Positions 36,310-44,155 are shown, counted from the stretch's first letter. The stretch is 64,000 bases of DNA from Clostridia bacterium (GCA_018433675.1 JAHDQS010000002.1:1-64000), one strand, 5' to 3'. Notes: generated from the letters alone by a model not told the origin. Program-made: numbers and translations.

Positions 36310-37749
36310 ATGAAATTGTGGGGAGGTCGTTTCCAAAAGAATACGAACAGCTTGGTAGAGGATTTTCATTCGTCCATCGGCTTTGACCAACGGCTCTACC
36401 TTCAGGATATTCGAGGTAGTATCGCTCATGCCGGAATGCTGGGAGCCGAAGGCATCATCGAGAAGGATGAGACCGCGAAGATCATCGAGGAACTGAAAGC
36501 GATTGCTAAGGATATCGCAGAAGGTAAGGTCAATTTTTCTTTGGCAGCTGAAGATATCCACATGAATATCGAAACGCTCTTGATTGAACGTATCGGCGAT
36601 GTGGGTAAGAAGTTACATACCGGACGGAGTCGCAACGATCAGGTCGCCTTGGATATCAGGATGTACTTAAAAGACGAAATCACAAACACACAGAAACTGT
36701 TGCTGGAACTGCTGGAGGCTTTGGTTGATACTGCTGATAAGCAGGCAGCAACTATTATGCCCGGCTTTACACATCTGCAAATAGCCCAGCCCATCACCCT
36801 TGGACATCATTTGATGGCTTATGCGGAGATGTTTAAGCGTGATTATCAGCGTCTGAGGGATTGTTACCGGCGGGTCGATGTGATGCCGTTAGGTGCCGGT
36901 GCTCTGGCCGGGACAACCTTTCCGCTGAATAGGGATAAAGTAGCTGCTGAGCTTGGCTTTTCAAGCGTCTCGGAGAATAGCATGGATAGTGTTTCCGACA
37001 GGGATTTTATTATAGAATTCCTGGCCGCAGCCTCTGTAATCATGATGCATCTTTCGCGTTTTTGTGAAGAGATAATACTATGGGCCAGCCAGGAATTTGC
37101 TTTTGTGGAGCTTGATGATGCGTACAGCACTGGTTCTTCCATCATGCCGCAAAAGAAAAACCCCGACGTGGCGGAATTAATCAGGGGTAAAACAGGAAGG
37201 GTCTACGGGGATTTGATGGCCATGTTGTCTGTTATGAAGGGCTTGCCCCTCGCTTACAATAAGGACATGCAGGAAGACAAGGAAGCCCTTTTTGACGGCA
37301 TTGATACCGTGCAGAAATGTTTGCTTGTTTTTGCGTCTATGCTGAAGACCATGAAATTTAATACGGAAATTATGCATGTCAATGCAAGCAAGGGATTTTC
37401 CAACGCCACGGATTTGGCCGATTATCTCGTCAAGAAGGGTCTGGGCTTTCGCGATGCTCACCACGTGGTGGGGCACCTTGTAAGCTATTGTATTGAGCAA
37501 GGAAAGTCCTTGGAGCAGCTCAAACTTACAGAATTGAGGGAAGGCTTGCAGGTATTGGACGAAACAGAGATCAACGGGGAAAACGGTCGTGAAAAATATA
37601 TTGATGAGGATGTTTATGACGCCTTAAAACTGGATAATGTGGTGGCTAGACGCACCACTTACGGCGGTACGTCGCCTGTGCGAGTTAAAGAAGCGGTGAA
37701 GAGAGCGTATGATTGGATAGCCGGACAAAAGGAAGAGTTAAAGGACTAG
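36310..37749 (+). CDS. argH: Argininosuccinate lyase
   Basis: This 479-aa fumarase/aspartase superfamily enzyme has the signature GSSIMPQKKNPD and HTGRSRNDQVALD. It releases arginine and fumarate, completing the pathway. Its TAG stop (37747-37749) lies within the stem of the operon terminator. Confidence 0.97.
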   Translation: MKLWGGRFQKNTNSLVEDFHSSIGFDQRLYLQDIRGSIAHAGMLGAEGIIEKDETAKIIEELKAIAKDIAEGKVNFSLAAEDIHMNIETLLIERIGDVGKKLHTGRSRNDQVALDIRMYLKDEITNTQKLLLELLEALVDTADKQAATIMPGFTHLQIAQPITLGHHLMAYAEMFKRDYQRLRDCYRRVDVMPLGAGALAGTTFPLNRDKVAAELGFSSVSENSMDSVSDRDFIIEFLAAASVIMMHLSRFCEEIILWASQEFAFVELDDAYSTGSSIMPQKKNPDVAELIRGKTGRVYGDLMAMLSVMKGLPLAYNKDMQEDKEALFDGIDTVQKCLLVFASMLKTMKFNTEIMHVNASKGFSNATDLADYLVKKGLGFRDAHHVVGHLVSYCIEQGKSLEQLKLTELREGLQVLDETEINGENGREKYIDEDVYDALKLDNVVARRTTYGGTSPVRVKEAVKRAYDWIAGQKEELKD

Positions 37750-37769
37750 GTGATTACCTAGTCCTTTTT
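37741..37769 (+). terminator. Terminator shared by argH and the convergent TauE gene
   Basis: AAGGACTAGGT (37741-37751) pairs perfectly with ACCTAGTCCTT (37756-37766) around GATT, followed by TTTTT. The argH stop (37747-37749) and the stop of the minus-strand gene (37758-37760) both lie inside the stem. The T tract favours the plus direction. Confidence 0.9.
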
Positions 37770-38135
37770 AAATTTGTCCGTATTTTCCCTTGTTCCACTA
37801 CACAATTCATAAATCCCCATAGCTATCAAAAAGAAACCGAAAATTTTTTTAAGGATGGCTGCATCGAATGTGTTGGCTAGTGAGGCACCCAATATTGCCG
37901 CAGACAGAGTTCCGATAATCAAATAAAGGACAAGACGTAGATTGACGTTTCCTTGCCGATAGTGCGTAATGATGGCCACGGCTGCTGTTGGGATAAAAGC
38001 CGCTAAACACGTTCCCTGGGCGGTATGTTGCTCGATACCCAATAAAAACACTAAGGCCGGGACCAAAAACGTCCCCCCTCCGATTGCCATACCGCTGAGG
38101 ATGCCGGCCAAAAGACCAATCAAATAGATGAGCAC
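37758..38135 (-). CDS. Half-size TauE/SafE membrane protein, second of a pair
   Basis: This 125-aa protein has about four membrane helices and the TauE/SafE pattern GMAIGGGTFLVPALVFLLGIEQHTAQGTCLA. Full TauE/SafE exporters are about 250 aa with two homologous halves; this gene encodes one half. It starts at GTG within the stop codon of its upstream partner (TAGTG, one-base overlap), so the two are co-translated and probably form one transporter. The likely substrate class is sulfite or sulfonates; the actual one is unknown. Confidence 0.85.
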   Translation of the reverse strand: MLIYLIGLLAGILSGMAIGGGTFLVPALVFLLGIEQHTAQGTCLAAFIPTAAVAIITHYRQGNVNLRLVLYLIIGTLSAAILGASLANTFDAAILKKIFGFFLIAMGIYELCSGTRENTDKFKKD

Positions 38136-38500
38136 TAGAAAACCATCCCTATTCCGGCAATAATCATGAAGACGCCGAAAAGCTGTTTTAAGCGGAGGGC
38201 CGGTATTTTTTCCATCAAAATAGCCCCTAAGTACCCTCCGAATATACCGGTTGTTGCGATTTTAACGGCTAGCAAGAGGTCGAGGTTACTGTTGCTATGG
38301 TATATGTAACTGCTGGCAATAGCCGTAGGCAGGATTACAGCCAGGGAGGTTCCGTGAGCGGTGTGTTGCTTTTCACCCAGCAAAAGAACAATTGCCGGGA
38401 CGAGAATCGTACCTCCTCCAATACCGATAAGACCGTTGATAAAGCCTGTAAAAGCGCCAATTAACAGTAATCGTGGAATTTTATATGGTGTTTGCTCCAT
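38135..38500 (-). CDS. Half-size TauE/SafE membrane protein, first of a pair
   Basis: This 121-aa protein is the partner half, with GAFTGFINGLIGIGGGTILVPAIVLLLGEKQHTAHGTSLA (residues about 13-52) matching the family repeat. The two halves are clearly related to each other. The order matches the N- and C-terminal halves of a normal TauE, so either the gene was split or the arrangement keeps an ancestral unfused form. It is transcribed leftwards. Confidence 0.85.
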   Translation of the reverse strand: MEQTPYKIPRLLLIGAFTGFINGLIGIGGGTILVPAIVLLLGEKQHTAHGTSLAVILPTAIASSYIYHSNSNLDLLLAVKIATTGIFGGYLGAILMEKIPALRLKQLFGVFMIIAGIGMVF

Positions 38501-38570
38501 TTATTATTAACCCCTATTATGTTTTAATCTGAGTAAGTTCCTTTTACATTATTTGCAGGAAGGGGTTTTT

Positions 38571-39092
38571 TTACACTTGCTTTTGTTTGCGCAAACGATC
38601 TATTGCCGCTTTCCAATTTTCATATTTGGCTGTAAAAGTTTTTGCACATGCGCCGCTCGTTGACCATACCGTTTCGTGCGGTATTTTATTGAATAAATCG
38701 GGGTAGGCTTTTTCAAACCCTTTTTTCGCTTTTCCACCATTAAAGATGATCCCTTTAAGATTAGGGTAAGTAGCAAAGAAGGAAACAAAATCATTGGCGA
38801 TCTCATTTTTTATGGCCGCATCAGCAGCTCCTTCCCGCGAGGCAGAATGAAACACGTCCCATAAACCGATTTTATTCATCAACAAGAAGGCGCACTTTTC
38901 GTCGTAATCGGATAGCGGAGTTTTTTCATGTAAGGCAAAGATGATTTTCCAGAAACTGTTGCCGACATACTTGTAGTATTCACCGCTTGCTAATGATTCA
39001 GGACCCGGCAATGAACCCAGGATGAGGATATCCGCCTGTTTGTCGATAATGGGTTCGAAACTTAAATGCACCTGAGTTTGGACGTCAGACAT
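38571..39092 (-). CDS. DNA-deoxyinosine (hypoxanthine) glycosylase, UDG superfamily
   Basis: This 173-aa uracil-DNA glycosylase superfamily protein resembles the family 6 hypoxanthine-DNA glycosylases. It has ILGSLPGPESLASGEYY near the N-terminus, GNSFWKI and a C-terminal GIIFNGGKAKKGFEKAYP. Such enzymes remove deaminated adenine from DNA. ATG at 39092 is chosen because AGGTGGAG lies directly upstream; a GTG three codons earlier lies inside that site. It stands alone on the minus strand. Confidence 0.82.
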   Translation of the reverse strand: MSDVQTQVHLSFEPIIDKQADILILGSLPGPESLASGEYYKYVGNSFWKIIFALHEKTPLSDYDEKCAFLLMNKIGLWDVFHSASREGAADAAIKNEIANDFVSFFATYPNLKGIIFNGGKAKKGFEKAYPDLFNKIPHETVWSTSGACAKTFTAKYENWKAAIDRLRKQKQV

Positions 39093-39140
39093 ATACTCCA
39101 CCTACCGTATATTGAAGTTTGTGGTATTTCTTTATCTATT

Positions 39141-39875
39141 TTAGCATGCCAATTGGAAAAGGAGAAACAAAAGAAATCCTATCAAAAAGCCAAATCTGGC
39201 GTCTAGCGGGTAATGACGTTGAGCTTCGGGCAGCAGCTCATTTTTAACGATAAAGGTCATTGCTCCGCCGGCAAGAGCTAAAAGCAGGGAGATTAAATGG
39301 CGGGAAACCGAAACCATCAATAAGCCCAGCAAGGTGCCCAATGGAGTAAATATACTGGTCAACAGACAGATGAGGACAATTCTTGCTTTTGGCATATCTC
39401 CTTTAGCCAGGGGTGCTGCCGTGGCTATTCCCTCCGGTATGTTGTGGGCTCCTAAAGCGATAACAAGTAGAAGACCGAGATTTTCTCGGGCCGCATAGCC
39501 TGCAGCGATAGCCATACCCTCCGGCAGATTGTGAAGGGCAATACCTGTTGCAATTAGATAACCCATTTTTAGAAACTTTCCGCCCTCCGCTAAACTGTGA
39601 ACCGAACGGGAATTTGTGAAACCAGAGATGACGGAGTTTAATAAACGCATAAGAATAAGCCCTAAGAGGAACCCTGCTGCTGTGGAAAAAACATTGCCTA
39701 AGTCTAAGGCAGAAGGAATAAGGTCGAAGATTATTACCGCGGTCATGATACCACCGGCAAATCCGAAAAGAACGGACAGGGTCTTTTCACTGGGGTGTCC
39801 GTAAGAGATTACAATAAGTGCTCCTAAGACTGTTGCCAGTCCAGCCAGAGTGCTTTGCAGGATTATTTCGTACAC
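39141..39875 (-). CDS. ZIP-family divalent metal transporter
   Basis: This 244-aa ZIP transporter has about eight membrane helices. The two metal-site motifs are HNLPEGMAIAAGY and AHNIPEGIATAAPLA. ZIP proteins import zinc, iron or manganese. The start is placed at GTG 39875, 8 bases after AAAGGAG; the frame continues 41 codons further upstream but has no ribosome binding site or homology there. A TTTACT-17-TATTAA pair upstream may be its promoter. Confidence 0.88.
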   Translation of the reverse strand: MYEIILQSTLAGLATVLGALIVISYGHPSEKTLSVLFGFAGGIMTAVIIFDLIPSALDLGNVFSTAAGFLLGLILMRLLNSVISGFTNSRSVHSLAEGGKFLKMGYLIATGIALHNLPEGMAIAAGYAARENLGLLLVIALGAHNIPEGIATAAPLAKGDMPKARIVLICLLTSIFTPLGTLLGLLMVSVSRHLISLLLALAGGAMTFIVKNELLPEAQRHYPLDARFGFLIGFLLFLLFQLAC

Positions 39876-40036
39876 TATATTTTGCTCCTTTACTTTTGTA
39901 TTTGTTAATAGAGATAGTGTAAAAATAAGTAAAATATGATGGAAAATAAAGGGTGGACGTGACAAGTATACAGTATATATTAAGCTAATACCTTGCAAGA
40001 TATAAGTGGGGACTATATAATGAAAACAAGACCCCG

Positions 40037-40098
40037 TTGTATAACAAAAGCAAGTAAAATAGGGTGTTATACAATAATACAGTATACAGGAATACTGT
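40037..40098. promoter_or_regulatory. Stacked inverted repeats (candidate operators)
   Basis: TTGTATAAC (40037-40045) and GTTATACAA (40066-40074) form a perfect 9-bp inverted repeat. ACAGTAT (40079-40085) and ATACTGT (40092-40098) form a second, perfect 7-bp one. The latter resembles the GTATACnGTATAC sites of GntR-type repressors. A related TACAGTATA lies near 39968. They sit between the ZIP gene and a 37-aa ORF, so one regulator may control both. No regulator gene is adjacent. Confidence 0.55.
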
Positions 40099-40117
40099 AT
40101 ACAAAGGAGGCCTGAAA

Positions 40118-40231
40118 ATGAGCGAAAAAATACTGCGGGAAATTGAAGAAGAATTAGGAAGGCGTTTGGAAGCGGAGGAAAATAGTGAAGACATCAAAAG
40201 GAACTATCCCTGTAGCTGTTGGGGTGAGTAA
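40118..40231 (+). CDS. 37-aa peptide of unknown function
   Basis: A short ORF starts at ATG 40118 after AAAGGAGG (ideal spacing), and ends at TAA 40229-40231 inside a very strong terminator. The product is a charged helix (SEKILREIEEELGRRLEAEE) followed by a cysteine-containing tail ending YPCSCWGE. No signal peptide or known family is recognised. The ribosome binding site, upstream operators and dedicated terminator support a real, separately expressed gene. Confidence 0.6.
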   Translation: MSEKILREIEEELGRRLEAEENSEDIKRNYPCSCWGE

Positions 40232-40269
40232 ATGACAAAGCCACCGGAAAAGGTGGCTTTGTCATTTTT
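40230..40269 (+). terminator. Rho-independent terminator after the 37-aa gene
   Basis: A perfect 16-bp stem (left arm 40230-40245, right arm 40252-40267, core AAAGCCACC/GGTGGCTTT) with loop GGAAAA is followed by a T run. It is among the strongest terminators in the window. Confidence 0.93.
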
Positions 40270-40284
40270 GGTGGGTCAAAACAA

Positions 40285-40313
40285 TTGACTTATCCTTTTT
40301 CAATACATATAAT
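40285..40313 (+). promoter_or_regulatory. Promoter of tRNA-Pro
   Basis: TTGACT (40285-40290) and TATAAT (40308-40313) are 17 bases apart, about 47 bases before the tRNA. A near-consensus vegetative promoter. Confidence 0.8.
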
Positions 40314-40360
40314 AGTATAGTGACGCTGATTTGAGTACAATAATGCTCAAGGCGCTATTT

Positions 40361-40437
40361 CGGGATGTAGCGCAGTTTGGTAGCGCGCCTGGTTCGGGAC
40401 TAGGAGGCCGCAGGTTCGAATCCTGTCATCCCGACCA
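40361..40437 (+). tRNA. tRNA-Pro(CGG)
   Basis: A complete cloverleaf is visible: acceptor CGGGATG/CATCCCG, D arm with GCGC pairs, anticodon stem CCTGG/CTAGG around TTCGGGA (anticodon CGG), T arm GCAGG/CCTGT with TTCGAAT, and an encoded 3' CCA. It decodes CCG. It stands alone with its own promoter; an overlapping open frame here is spurious. Confidence 0.96.
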
Positions 40438-40540
40438 TTTAAACAGTAAGGCTCGGTATTATGCCGGGTCTTTTCTTTTTGTCGTTTTGAATCCAATGGT
40501 GTATACTAAGATTAGGCAGGAGAGAAAAGGAGTGGTGCTC

Positions 40541-41092
40541 GTGGAGAAACGGCTGGAGCGCGACCAGAGGCATTTAGAGTTGTTTGAGGAGATAACAAAT
40601 ACTATCCGGGGGTTCATGGAGAAATATAAGCAACCGGATGAAGAAAACCACCCCCAGATGGTGCGTTTACAGAATCTTATTGAAAGATTGACGACCGAAA
40701 GGAGACTGATTGAGGAAGTTAGTCTGCCTTGTCGGCTGATACTTGAACACTTTTCTACTTTTATGGGGAAACACGACCACGCTATCAGTTTCCGGGTGGG
40801 TTTGATGGAAACCGGGAGGGGTATCTTGAATGATTTTTCCATCGATGAATGGGGAAACGTTTACTTGGTGATAGGTAATATCAGTCTAGGGTGGCGTGAT
40901 GGAGACTATCAGTATCTCTTTTATCCCGATAAAGCTATTTTGCGTTCTTATGACAGGAGTAAGCCGGAGATACATTTGCTGTTTAATTTCGCTTTCAGGT
41001 ATTCTAAACTATTATCAGAATTTCGAGGAGTTGTAGAGCACGAACAAACCCTCTATTGGCATCCTGATTTAAATGAGGATCTTGAGGGTTAG
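40541..41092 (+). CDS. Conserved hypothetical protein
   Basis: This 183-aa protein has a charged helical first third (LERDQRHLELFEEITNTIRGFMEK) and an alpha/beta remainder with GMETGRGILND-like and YLVIGNISLGW motifs. No membrane segment, signal peptide or catalytic motif is seen, and I do not recognise the family. GTG 40541 is chosen as start because AAGGAG lies 8 bases upstream; the frame runs further back through tRNA-Pro, which cannot be coding. It may share a transcript with the metallophosphoesterase 18 bases downstream. Confidence 0.7.
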   Translation: MEKRLERDQRHLELFEEITNTIRGFMEKYKQPDEENHPQMVRLQNLIERLTTERRLIEEVSLPCRLILEHFSTFMGKHDHAISFRVGLMETGRGILNDFSIDEWGNVYLVIGNISLGWRDGDYQYLFYPDKAILRSYDRSKPEIHLLFNFAFRYSKLLSEFRGVVEHEQTLYWHPDLNEDLEG

Positions 41093-41110
41093 TATGATAA
41101 GGGGATAAGC

Positions 41111-42250
41111 ATGTTCTATTTTGTTTTCGGCATAATGATTATTGTTTTACTGCCTAGTTATTACTACGTGGGGCTTCGTTTTTGGCAAACTTTGAGTTTT
41201 TACTTACCTTCCTTCAATCCATACTACTATTGGATTGTTTTTATTGTTCTGTCTAATTCTTTTGTATTTGCACGGGTTTTTGGGGGAGTGCTGCCTGCGG
41301 TTACAAACACTATCCTGAACGCTTGCGGATATTTATGGATGGCAGCCATGCTGTACTTATTTTGTATGTTTTTTGCCATTGATATCTCCGGTTATTTAAT
41401 TAAGTTAACAAAATTCAATGTTAGTATTGGTATGATCCATGGAGTCAGGATAATAGCGGTATTGTTGGTAATTGCGCTGTTTGCGTATGGGACTTGGAAT
41501 GCCCGTACCCCCCGAGTGACTCGTTATGATATCGATATTCCAAAGACCGCGGGTGAGTTTAAACAATTAAAAATCGTGATGATCAGTGATCTTCACCTGG
41601 GAAAGATCATTGGAAATATACGTTTGAGGGATATGATCGAAAGAGTAAATGCCCTGGAACCGGATCTGGTATTGATGCCGGGGGATATTATTCAAGATTT
41701 CAAGTATTTCTTGGAGAATGATATGGCTGCAGAGTTACAAGCCCTGACACCCTCTTTGGGTGTATTTGCCTCTTTGGGCAACCATGAGTTTTACGGAGCC
41801 ATGACCGAGGATGCCGTAAGCCTGTTGGAACTAGGGAACCTGATAGTTTTACAGGATAGCTATGTCAAAGTGGCAGATAGTCTTTACATTGTGGGAAAAA
41901 ACGACCCGGCAGCAAAGCGAAGAAGTGATGCGCGCCATCTTGACATTGACGGGATTATGGAAGGTATTGACAGAAACTTACCGGTTATTCTCTTAAACCA
42001 CCAGCCTATCGATTTGGAAGCGGCCCAAAAGGCAGGAATTGATCTACAGCTTTCAGGGCATACGCATGGTGGACAGTTATTTCCGGCTAATTTGCTTACC
42101 GGTCTTCTTTTTGAAGAGGATTGGGGATACTTGAAAAAAGATAGTCTGCAGTTGATTGTAACCTGCGGCCTCGGAAATTGGGGACCTGATATGCGCATAG
42201 GCAGCAAATCTGAAATTGTAGAGATATTGATTAACTTCAGGTTGCAGTGA
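41111..42250 (+). CDS. Membrane-anchored metallophosphoesterase
   Basis: This 379-aa protein has four to five N-terminal membrane helices (residues 1-125) and a calcineurin-like phosphoesterase domain with all metal motifs: MISDLHLGK, MPGDIIQD, LGNHEF, and SGHTHGGQLFP. It resembles the YkuE/YkoQ group, thought to act on lipid or envelope phosphoesters. ATG 41111 follows AAGGGGATAAGC. Substrate unknown. Confidence 0.88.
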   Translation: MFYFVFGIMIIVLLPSYYYVGLRFWQTLSFYLPSFNPYYYWIVFIVLSNSFVFARVFGGVLPAVTNTILNACGYLWMAAMLYLFCMFFAIDISGYLIKLTKFNVSIGMIHGVRIIAVLLVIALFAYGTWNARTPRVTRYDIDIPKTAGEFKQLKIVMISDLHLGKIIGNIRLRDMIERVNALEPDLVLMPGDIIQDFKYFLENDMAAELQALTPSLGVFASLGNHEFYGAMTEDAVSLLELGNLIVLQDSYVKVADSLYIVGKNDPAAKRRSDARHLDIDGIMEGIDRNLPVILLNHQPIDLEAAQKAGIDLQLSGHTHGGQLFPANLLTGLLFEEDWGYLKKDSLQLIVTCGLGNWGPDMRIGSKSEIVEILINFRLQ

Positions 42251-42270
42251 GAGTAGAGAAATCAATGGGA

Positions 42271-42360
42271 TCTATGAAATGCCTGGTCTAAGAAATGCCT
42301 CGCAATCGGTTCAAACGACGTTCTCTTATATCGAAGCACTGGGAGCCTGGCGGGTCTGAT
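42271..42360 (+). pseudogene. Relic of a secreted-protein gene related to the one at 63691
   Basis: The frame from 42270 reads IYEMPGLRNASQSVQ, TTFSYIEALGAWRV, stop. It aligns with TYEMLNPTDEKQSVQ, MAFPYIEALDSLS of the gene at 63691 (bases 63917-64000). At DNA level the motifs TGAAATGC, CAATCGGT and TATATCGAAGCACTGG recur at identical spacing. No start or body of the gene survives here. It marks the left edge of the catabolic island. Confidence 0.65.
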
Positions 42361-42470
42361 TTCCAAGGTCTCCTACTATGATATCTTCATATATCACAAA
42401 ATTCAAAATAATACCCAAAACGTATATGTATTGTCCGACAAATAAATTGTGAATTAATATTAACAAACTA

Positions 42471-42499
42471 TTGTAGACAATAAATTGATGTGATATAAT
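42471..42499 (+). promoter_or_regulatory. Promoter of the lyase gene
   Basis: TTGTAG (42471-42476) and TATAAT (42494-42499) are 17 bases apart. The similar stretches ACAAATAAATTGTG (about 42438) and ACAATAAATTGATGTG (about 42477) lie across the -35 region and could bind a regulator. The bases just downstream (42499-42535) recur at 54803-54840 behind the promoter of a decayed copy of the lyase gene. Confidence 0.65.
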
Positions 42500-42672
42500 T
42501 ACAATAAAATAAAAACGAATTCCGACAGGTGGAAACTAAAAAGCCTATTGGTCTTAATGACCTTCTCTAATATAGATATAATAAAAATGATTTCCACTAG
42601 ACGGGATAAAAGAGGTGATTTAGAAAGGCAAAGTTTTAAATACAATAATGAATTTGAAAAGGAGATAAAAAA

Positions 42673-43611
42673 GTGAGAAAAACTACCTATCTAAAAAAAT
42701 TGTTGAGCTCAAAAGAAATACTAGTAATGCCTGGGGCATATGACTGCCTTTCCGCTAAGATTATAGAAAAAGTCGGTTTTAAGGCTATTCAGTGTTCAGG
42801 TTATGGTTTTGCAGCCTCCTTACTTGGTAAACCGGATATAGGATGGATGTCTTTCAATGAGGTTCTGGAGCACACGAAAAATATTGTTAATAGTGTTGAT
42901 ATTCCGGTTATGGCCGATGGAGATACAGGGTATGGCAATGTGGTTAATGTTATTCGTACTGTACAAGAATTTGAAAAAATTGGTGCTGCCGGAATAAATC
43001 TGGAAGATCAGGTTTGGCCAAAACGTTGTGGACATATGGCAGGTAAAGAAGTTATTTCTATAGAGGAGATGTGTAACAAGATAAAAGCCGCTGCTTTTGC
43101 ACGTCAGGATAAAGATTTTGTTATTAATGCCCGTACCGATTCTCGAGCAATATATGGACCGGAGGAAGCTGTGCGTAGAGCTGAGGCATATTGGGAAGCA
43201 GGTGCTGATCTGATATTTTTAGAAGCCCCCCAGTCTGTTGATGAATTAAAATATTATGCTGAAGAATTAATTTCCAAGGGGATATTATTAAGCGCCAATA
43301 TGTTGGATGGCGGTAGGACGCCGCTTGTCACATTCGAACAACTGCAGGAAATGGGATACGCTAGGTGCAGTGTGCCTGTAATGACGATATATGCAGCGGC
43401 AAAAGGAGTTATGGATGCCGTGAGTCAATTAATGGCCGACGGGACCAATACCAATCTGGGAGATAAGCTTATTGCATTCAGCGAATTCAATAAACTGATT
43501 GGCTTGCAAGAAATAAGAGAATTAGAAGAAAAATTTCTTTCGGAAGATATTATTATAAATAAATATGGGACTGTGGAAAAGTTGCGGGAAGAAAAGGCAC
43601 TGGGCAGATAG
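42673..43611 (+). CDS. Isocitrate lyase/PEP mutase superfamily lyase (methylisocitrate or dimethylmalate lyase type)
   Basis: This 312-aa (beta/alpha)8 lyase has the metal-binding MADGDTGYGN and the catalytic loop PKRCGHMAGKE with C119. The KRCGH loop marks C-C bond-cleaving members (methylisocitrate lyase PrpB, 2,3-dimethylmalate lyase) rather than phosphonopyruvate or oxaloacetate enzymes. It would release pyruvate plus succinate or propionate from a branched 2-hydroxy acid. GTG 42673 follows AAAGGAG. Decayed LeuC/LeuD-like genes follow it, and PrpF and aconitase homologues lie 18-20 kb downstream. Which substrate it uses cannot be told from sequence. Confidence 0.85.
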   Translation: MRKTTYLKKLLSSKEILVMPGAYDCLSAKIIEKVGFKAIQCSGYGFAASLLGKPDIGWMSFNEVLEHTKNIVNSVDIPVMADGDTGYGNVVNVIRTVQEFEKIGAAGINLEDQVWPKRCGHMAGKEVISIEEMCNKIKAAAFARQDKDFVINARTDSRAIYGPEEAVRRAEAYWEAGADLIFLEAPQSVDELKYYAEELISKGILLSANMLDGGRTPLVTFEQLQEMGYARCSVPVMTIYAAAKGVMDAVSQLMADGTNTNLGDKLIAFSEFNKLIGLQEIRELEEKFLSEDIIINKYGTVEKLREEKALGR

Positions 43612-43626
43612 AACGGGGACGAGTTC

Positions 43627-43710
43627 ATGGTTAAATCAATTGTTGAAAAGATAATTTCTGCAGAGTCGAGCCATGATGCTACCGGATCTTTGGCTTTTGG
43701 CGCCTTTTAA
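43627..43710 (+). pseudogene. N-terminal remnant of a LeuC/aconitase-type large subunit
   Basis: The reading frame MVKSIVEKIISAESS resembles the first residues of LeuC, homoaconitase and dimethylmaleate hydratase large subunits (xKTIVEKILxxxxG), then stops after 27 codons. No further large-subunit sequence follows; the small-subunit remnant begins 20 bases later. Best explained by an internal deletion of about 1.3 kb. Confidence 0.45.
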
Positions 43711-43730
43711 GAGATGAAAATTTAGGTTGA

Positions 43731-43850
43731 GGCTCCTTAAGGGAATATGCGCCTTTAGTTATAAAACTAGCCGGAATTTCGGTAGTGATAGCCAAACCAT
43801 GTGCCCGGATATTCTTTCATAAAGCTGTGAATTTGGGACTTCCTGTGTGA
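43731..43850 (+). pseudogene. Remnant of a LeuD-type hydratase small subunit
   Basis: The frame [39 protein letters not shown] then stop matches the core of LeuD/DmdB small subunits (GSSREHAPxAIKxAGIxxVIAxSFARIFxRNAxNIGLP). The conserved GSSRE serine is changed to leucine and a stop follows, so it is inactive. Together with the preceding fragment it shows that a two-subunit hydratase once followed the lyase gene, as expected for a dimethylmalate- or isopropylmalate-like pathway. Confidence 0.65.
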
Positions 43851-44155
43851 CGTATGACACAATAAGAATAGGGGAAGGGATATTCTAAAGATATATTTAA
43901 CAAAGGGCTCAGTTATAAAAGCTGATTCCCTTCTTGAATATATTGCGGATAATTCACGAGGATGGTATGGTGCAGTGTCTAAAGAAGTATGGATCGGGAG
44001 TGCTCAAGGAAATAATTAAAGAATGGAAAAGTTTTGTTTTAAGACTATAGTAGCCTTAGTAGCAAACAAACGAGTCTATATTCCTAAATGGGGGTGATAG
44101 AGAATGTCATAGGGTAGGGTACTCAATATTCAAAAAAAGTGGGGGTGAAGAAAAA
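43851..44155. other. Non-coding stretch before the TAXI gene
   Basis: No intact gene lies here. A short open frame (43918-44019) reads KADSLLEYIADNSRG, WYGAVSKEVWIGSAQGNN; it looks like the degraded tail of another protein that I cannot identify. The last bases hold the GTGGGGGTGAAG ribosome binding site of the next gene. No clear promoter is visible. Confidence 0.4.

Noticed and set aside
39876-39998. N-terminal extension of the ZIP transporter
   Set aside because: The extra 41 codons lack ZIP homology and the AAAGGAG-spaced GTG at 39875 gives a normal N-terminus.
39985-40197. Minus-strand open frame of 70 codons opposite the 37-aa gene
   Set aside because: Low-complexity L/Y-rich translation covering the inverted repeats and no ribosome binding site; best read as operator DNA plus the antisense of the small gene.
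40331-40540. N-terminal extension of the 40541 gene
   Set aside because: The frame runs through the complete tRNA-Pro gene. A ribosome binding site and normal start lie at 40527-40541.
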